Source: Candidatus Omnitrophota bacterium
GTDB lineage: Bacteria > Omnitrophota > Gorgyraeia > Aquiviventales > Aquiviventaceae
Direction: 5' to 3'
DNA length: 24,492 bases
Assembly (NCBI GenBank): GCA_016198915.1
Contig: JACQHS010000104.1
Coordinates: forward strand, 1-24,492
Numbering within the stretch: position 1 is the first letter of the stretch; the number at the start of each line of letters is the position of its first letter. Under the pieces are notes generated by a model. It saw only the letters and a program-made list of their open reading frames with translations, was not told the DNA's origin and searched no databases. This document shows positions 21,333 through 24,492 of this stretch, one piece after another. Both the position numbers and the translations under genes were made by a program.

Positions 21333-24020
21333 TCATCGACGTGAAGACTCGAGTGCTTCTCGAACCAGTTCCTCAGCACGTTTCAGCACCGCGGGGATGG
21401 CGGCCGGATTCTTCCCCCCCCCTTGCGCGAACTCTGGACGTCCCCCGCCGCTTCCCTCAATCACTTTCGCCACCTCTTTCATGATCTGGCCAGCATGAAT
21501 CGTTTTTGACAGCTGGGCGGTCACCGTCATGACAACCGCAGCCCGTCCGTCGTAGCTGGAGGCCAAGAGGACGATGCCGCCGTCACCCAGCCGTTCGCGA
21601 ATGGCGTCCGCCAGCACCGCAAGAGACTCTGGATCGGCATGCTTCAGGGCTGCCTTGACGAACCGAACGGACCCGATGGGCACCGCCTCAGCCACCAGCC
21701 GGGGCGCCTCGGCTCTTGCCAACTCGACCTGCTTGCTCTTGAGCTCTTTTTCGTACCGCTTGACTCTCTCCAGCAACTCTTCAATGCCAGGCACGAGATC
21801 CGGGACCCCGCGCCCTAATTCCTGCGCCAACTGGTGCAGTGTGCGTGTGTGCTGGAGCTGCTGCGCCGTGGCGGCCTCACCGACAATCGCTTCAATGCGC
21901 CGTGTGCCGGCGGCGATTGAGCTCTCCGCCACAATGGTGAAGGAACCGACCAACCCGGTATGTGGCAGATGGGTCCCTCCGCACAACTCCTTTGAGTAGC
22001 CGCCGATATCCACGACGCGCACGCGGCTTCCGTACTTCTCGCCGAAGAGCGCGAGGGCCCCGGCCTGCTTGGCGGCCTGCAGATCCATCTGCTGTGCGCG
22101 CACCGCATCCGACTGGCGCACGCAGGCCGCCACGAGCGCCTCCACCTTGGCGCGCTCCTCAGCCTGCAGGCCCTGCCGCGAGGAGAAGTCAAACCGAAGC
22201 CGCTCGGCTTCATTGTAGGCGCCGGCCTGCACCGCCTCAGGGCCCAGCACGCGGTGCAGCGCCCAGTGCAAGAGGTGGGTCGCGGTGTGACTGCGCGCGA
22301 TGCGCAACCGCCGCTGCGCATCCACGCGGGCCTGCACGGTTTCCTGCACCTTCAGCCGGCCGGTCGTGATGACCGCGTGGTGCACTAGCACGTCATCCGC
22401 CCAGGTCGTCTGCGCCACCTCGGCCTGTCCTTTTGAAGAGCCGATGGTGCCGGTATCGCCGATCTGGCCGCCAGCCTCGCCGTAGAAGGGGGAGTGATCC
22501 AGGACGATCCCGACGCGCTGCCCTTCCCGCGCCTCGTCCACCCAGTGCGAACCGTCCCAGAGGCCCTGGATCACCGCCTCGGCCTCGGTGCGCTCATAGC
22601 CGACGAAGTGCTCCTCTTTCCCCGGCAACCCTTTCACACGCTCGCGGACGCGCAGGGCATCCGTGGCAAAGACCTCGCCGCTGAACTGGCTGCCGGCCCG
22701 TGAGCGCTGCTGCTGAGCCTTGAGCGACGCCTCGAACCCCATCCGGTCCACCGAGAGCCCGCGCTCTTCGGCGATGTCCACCGTCAATTCGAGCGGAAAT
22801 CCGTAGGTATCGTACAACTTAAACGCGTCATCGCCCGAGAGGGTCTTCCGGCCCTTCGGAAGTCCCGCGATGATCTCATCGAGCCGCGCGGTGCCGCTCT
22901 CCAGCGTTTGGATGAACTGCTGTTCCTCCTCCCGGATGATCTTGACCACCGCAGCCTGCTTCGCCGCAAGATCTTTCGCATACGGCGAGCCGGCCATGCC
23001 GGCTTCAACCGCGTCATAGAGCGCGTGGACGAAGCCCTCCCGTTCGCTCTGCACATCGAGCCGCGCGCGGCCCAGCCGGTGCGCCCGGCGAATGAGCATC
23101 CGCAGGACATAGCCGCGCCCCTCGTTCGAGGGATGCACACCGTCCAGAACCAGGAAGACGACGGCGCGGGCGTGATCAGCCAGCGCGCGCTCGGCAAACC
23201 CCGCCTGGCCGGCCTTGGCCTTCTTCCCGCGCGGCAGGGCGCGGACCGCCGCCATGATCGGTGCGAAGAGGTCGGTCTCGTAATCCGTTTCGACGCCCTG
23301 CACCACGCGCGCGAGCCGCTCCAGCCCCATCCCCGTATCAATGCAGGGTCGGGCGAGCGGCGTGAGGGTGCCGTCCGATTGCCGGTTATACTGGGTGAAA
23401 ACGAGGTTCCACACCTCGACCGACTTCGGCCCGGCCACCTGGCCGTCCGCGTCATAGTAGATTTCGGAGCAGGGGCCGCACGGACCGTTCGGCCCTTCCT
23501 TCGGCGCATTCGCCGGCCAGAAGTTCTCGGCCTGGCCGAACCGTTTGATGCGCTCAGCCGGCAGACCCAGCGCCCGCCACAAGTCGAAGGCCTCCCGATC
23601 TTCCTCGTAGATGCTCACCCAGAGCTTCTTCGAGTCGAGCCCCACGCACAGCGTCGGATGGCGGCTTGCCGTCCCGGCATCGTCGGTCGTGCCGGTGAGA
23701 AACTCCCAGCCCCAGCCGATCGCCTCGCGCTTGAAGTAGTCGCCGAAGGAGAAGTTGCCGAGCATTTCAAAGAACGAGTGGTGCGACGCGCTCTTGCCCA
23801 CCTGCTCCAGGTCGCCGGTGCGCAGACACTTCTGGCACGAGACGGCCCGCGTCAGGTCCGTGCGGCGTCCAAGGAAGGAATCCTTAAACTGGTTCATCCC
23901 GGCCGAAGTGAACAGGACCGTCGGATCGCCGCTCGGGATCAGGGAGTCGCTCTCCCTGATGGTGTGTCCGTTGGCTTTGAAAAAATCGAGGAACCGCTGC
24001 CGCAGCTCGGCGCTGGTCAT
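21333..24020 (-). CDS. alaS: Alanine--tRNA ligase
   Basis: An 895-residue class II synthetase that charges tRNA-Ala. Order of domains: catalytic core with LFTSAGMNQFKDSFLG and SHHSFFEMLGNFSFGDYFK; the GPNGPCGPCSEIYYD block; DTGMGLERLARVVQG; the editing domain with HTATHLLHWAL (about residues 575-586) and CGGTHLPHTG (about 677-686), which hydrolyses mischarged Ser/Gly-tRNA; a coiled-coil near 735-760; and the C-Ala domain ending in GGRPEFAQGGGKNP. All zinc and editing ligands seen are present. The start at 24020 is six bases after recX, the common recX-alaS pairing. The TGA stop is followed after two bases by a repeat array. Confidence 0.98.
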   Translation of the reverse strand: MTSAELRQRFLDFFKANGHTIRESDSLIPSGDPTVLFTSAGMNQFKDSFLGRRTDLTRAVSCQKCLRTGDLEQVGKSASHHSFFEMLGNFSFGDYFKREAIGWGWEFLTGTTDDAGTASRHPTLCVGLDSKKLWVSIYEEDREAFDLWRALGLPAERIKRFGQAENFWPANAPKEGPNGPCGPCSEIYYDADGQVAGPKSVEVWNLVFTQYNRQSDGTLTPLARPCIDTGMGLERLARVVQGVETDYETDLFAPIMAAVRALPRGKKAKAGQAGFAERALADHARAVVFLVLDGVHPSNEGRGYVLRMLIRRAHRLGRARLDVQSEREGFVHALYDAVEAGMAGSPYAKDLAAKQAAVVKIIREEEQQFIQTLESGTARLDEIIAGLPKGRKTLSGDDAFKLYDTYGFPLELTVDIAEERGLSVDRMGFEASLKAQQQRSRAGSQFSGEVFATDALRVRERVKGLPGKEEHFVGYERTEAEAVIQGLWDGSHWVDEAREGQRVGIVLDHSPFYGEAGGQIGDTGTIGSSKGQAEVAQTTWADDVLVHHAVITTGRLKVQETVQARVDAQRRLRIARSHTATHLLHWALHRVLGPEAVQAGAYNEAERLRFDFSSRQGLQAEERAKVEALVAACVRQSDAVRAQQMDLQAAKQAGALALFGEKYGSRVRVVDIGGYSKELCGGTHLPHTGLVGSFTIVAESSIAAGTRRIEAIVGEAATAQQLQHTRTLHQLAQELGRGVPDLVPGIEELLERVKRYEKELKSKQVELARAEAPRLVAEAVPIGSVRFVKAALKHADPESLAVLADAIRERLGDGGIVLLASSYDGRAAVVMTVTAQLSKTIHAGQIMKEVAKVIEGSGGGRPEFAQGGGKNPAAIPAVLKRAEELVREALESSRR

Positions 24021-24026
24021 GTGGCG

Positions 24027-24492
24027 TCAATCGGAGAGGGGAAAGGTGAGAGGGTCCCCGAGGAGCTGCTCGATCACGTCCGAATCAAACCCGCGCGCGG
24101 ACAGCTGCCGTGCCAAGCGCACGCGCGTGTGTGGGCCGGGTCGTCCTCGGACACGCTGCACCACGAGACGCGCACGCGCTTCCTCCTGGGAAGCGCGTGC
24201 CATGGTCTTGCCGATCGTCTGAATCGTTCGCTCATCGAATCCTCTGGCGTTCAGTTTGACGCGAATGGCGGCCCACGCGAAGCCTCGCCGCGACCACGCC
24301 TCCGCCCATAACGCAGCGCTCAGCCGGTCATCCAGCACGCCGCGGGCCTGGCACTCGGCGATGAGTCGGGCCGTCAACGCTGGCGGCACCCCGCGACGCC
24401 GCAGGTACGACCGAACCTCGTGTGTCGAACGCACCGCGGCTTGGGCGTATCGGAGGGCTCCCGCCAGAATCCCGCGGGGGTCATCCCACCCC
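24027..24492 (-). CDS. recX: RecX family regulatory protein, 5' end beyond the window
   Basis: RecX inhibits RecA filament growth. The frame stays open to the right edge: upstream of a GTG at 24434 it reads DDPRGILAGALRYAQAAV and then RSTHEVRSYLRRRGVP, which matches the RecX N-terminal helix pattern (A-L-R-Y ... R-S-x-x-E-x-x-x-Y-L-x-R-x-G). For that reason the gene is called as partial from the edge rather than starting at the GTG. The three-helix repeats continue with ARLIAECQARGVLDDRLSAALWAEAWSRRGFAWAAIRVKLNARGF and a third unit ending RQLSARGFDSDVIEQLL. Pairing with alaS six bases downstream is common in bacteria. Confidence 0.87.
   Translation of the reverse strand, partial: GWDDPRGILAGALRYAQAAVRSTHEVRSYLRRRGVPPALTARLIAECQARGVLDDRLSAALWAEAWSRRGFAWAAIRVKLNARGFDERTIQTIGKTMARASQEEARARLVVQRVRGRPGPHTRVRLARQLSARGFDSDVIEQLLGDPLTFPLSD

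Noticed and set aside
21194..21379. N-terminal extension of HisD
   Set aside because: The extra residues are translated repeat sequence and conserved HisD similarity begins at the ATG at 21193.
22908..24311. Plus-strand open frame of 467 codons, and similar long frames such as 2215-4017
   Set aside because: They are antisense to alaS and to the M16/ruvX genes, with Arg/His/Pro-rich translation and no recognisable domain.
1..24492. tRNA, rRNA or other known RNA genes
   Set aside because: The gaps between genes are short and repeat-filled; no cloverleaf, T-loop consensus or rRNA segment was found on either strand.

Overview
This GC-rich window carries 26 genes, all on the minus strand, packed head to tail. 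Transcription runs from high to low coordinates. Junctions are mostly overlaps of 4 to 26 bases or gaps of 0 to 20 bases; ten are the ATGA type, where the start codon of one gene overlaps the stop of the gene before it. No rRNA, tRNA, CRISPR array, transposase or phage gene was seen. Two terminal genes are cut by the window edges: recX on the right and the first 14 codons of lepA on the left.

The organism looks like an uncultivated Gram-negative bacterium, tentatively PVC-superphylum or Omnitrophota-like. The reasons are a small exported protein resembling the exosortase-associated TIGR04073 family, a THEP1-type NTPase, the GC-rich dense layout, and dispersed low-complexity repeats. This placement is inference; no marker gene here settles it.

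Layout in transcription order. (1) 24492-21333: recX (partial) and alaS. (2) 21193-16698: hisD, hisB, hisH, hisA, hisF, hisI; hisG, hisC and hisE are absent. (3) 16701-12815: trpE, trpG, trpD, trpC, joined to hisI without a break. (4) 12809-8243: nth, an RDD membrane protein, radC, a TIGR04073-like exported protein, a THEP1-like NTPase, a half-size EamA transporter and ychF. (5) 8080-7097: an ornithine cyclodeaminase/alanine dehydrogenase-family gene, isolated between two related hairpin elements. (6) 6761-4757: trpB and trpA behind a good sigma70-type promoter; trpF is nowhere in the window. (7) 4755-72: a mannose-1-phosphate guanylyltransferase-like gene, ruvX, an M16 peptidase, rpe and a phosphohexomutase, then lepA.

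Together the genes give histidine steps from phosphoribosyl-AMP to histidinol phosphate and from histidinol to histidine (HisC missing), all tryptophan steps from chorismate except TrpF, and probably the last two steps to GDP-mannose.

The most unusual feature is a set of short-repeat families (AGCGACA type, GGTCAGT type, CCAAGCACCAAAT type, AAAATCCA type and others). They fill intergenic gaps, often starting within a few bases of a stop codon, and also sit in frame inside hisF, hisH, the start of hisI, the end of trpE and the guanylyltransferase gene. A second notable feature is a two-copy hairpin element in which two base pairs of the stem differ in a compensated way.
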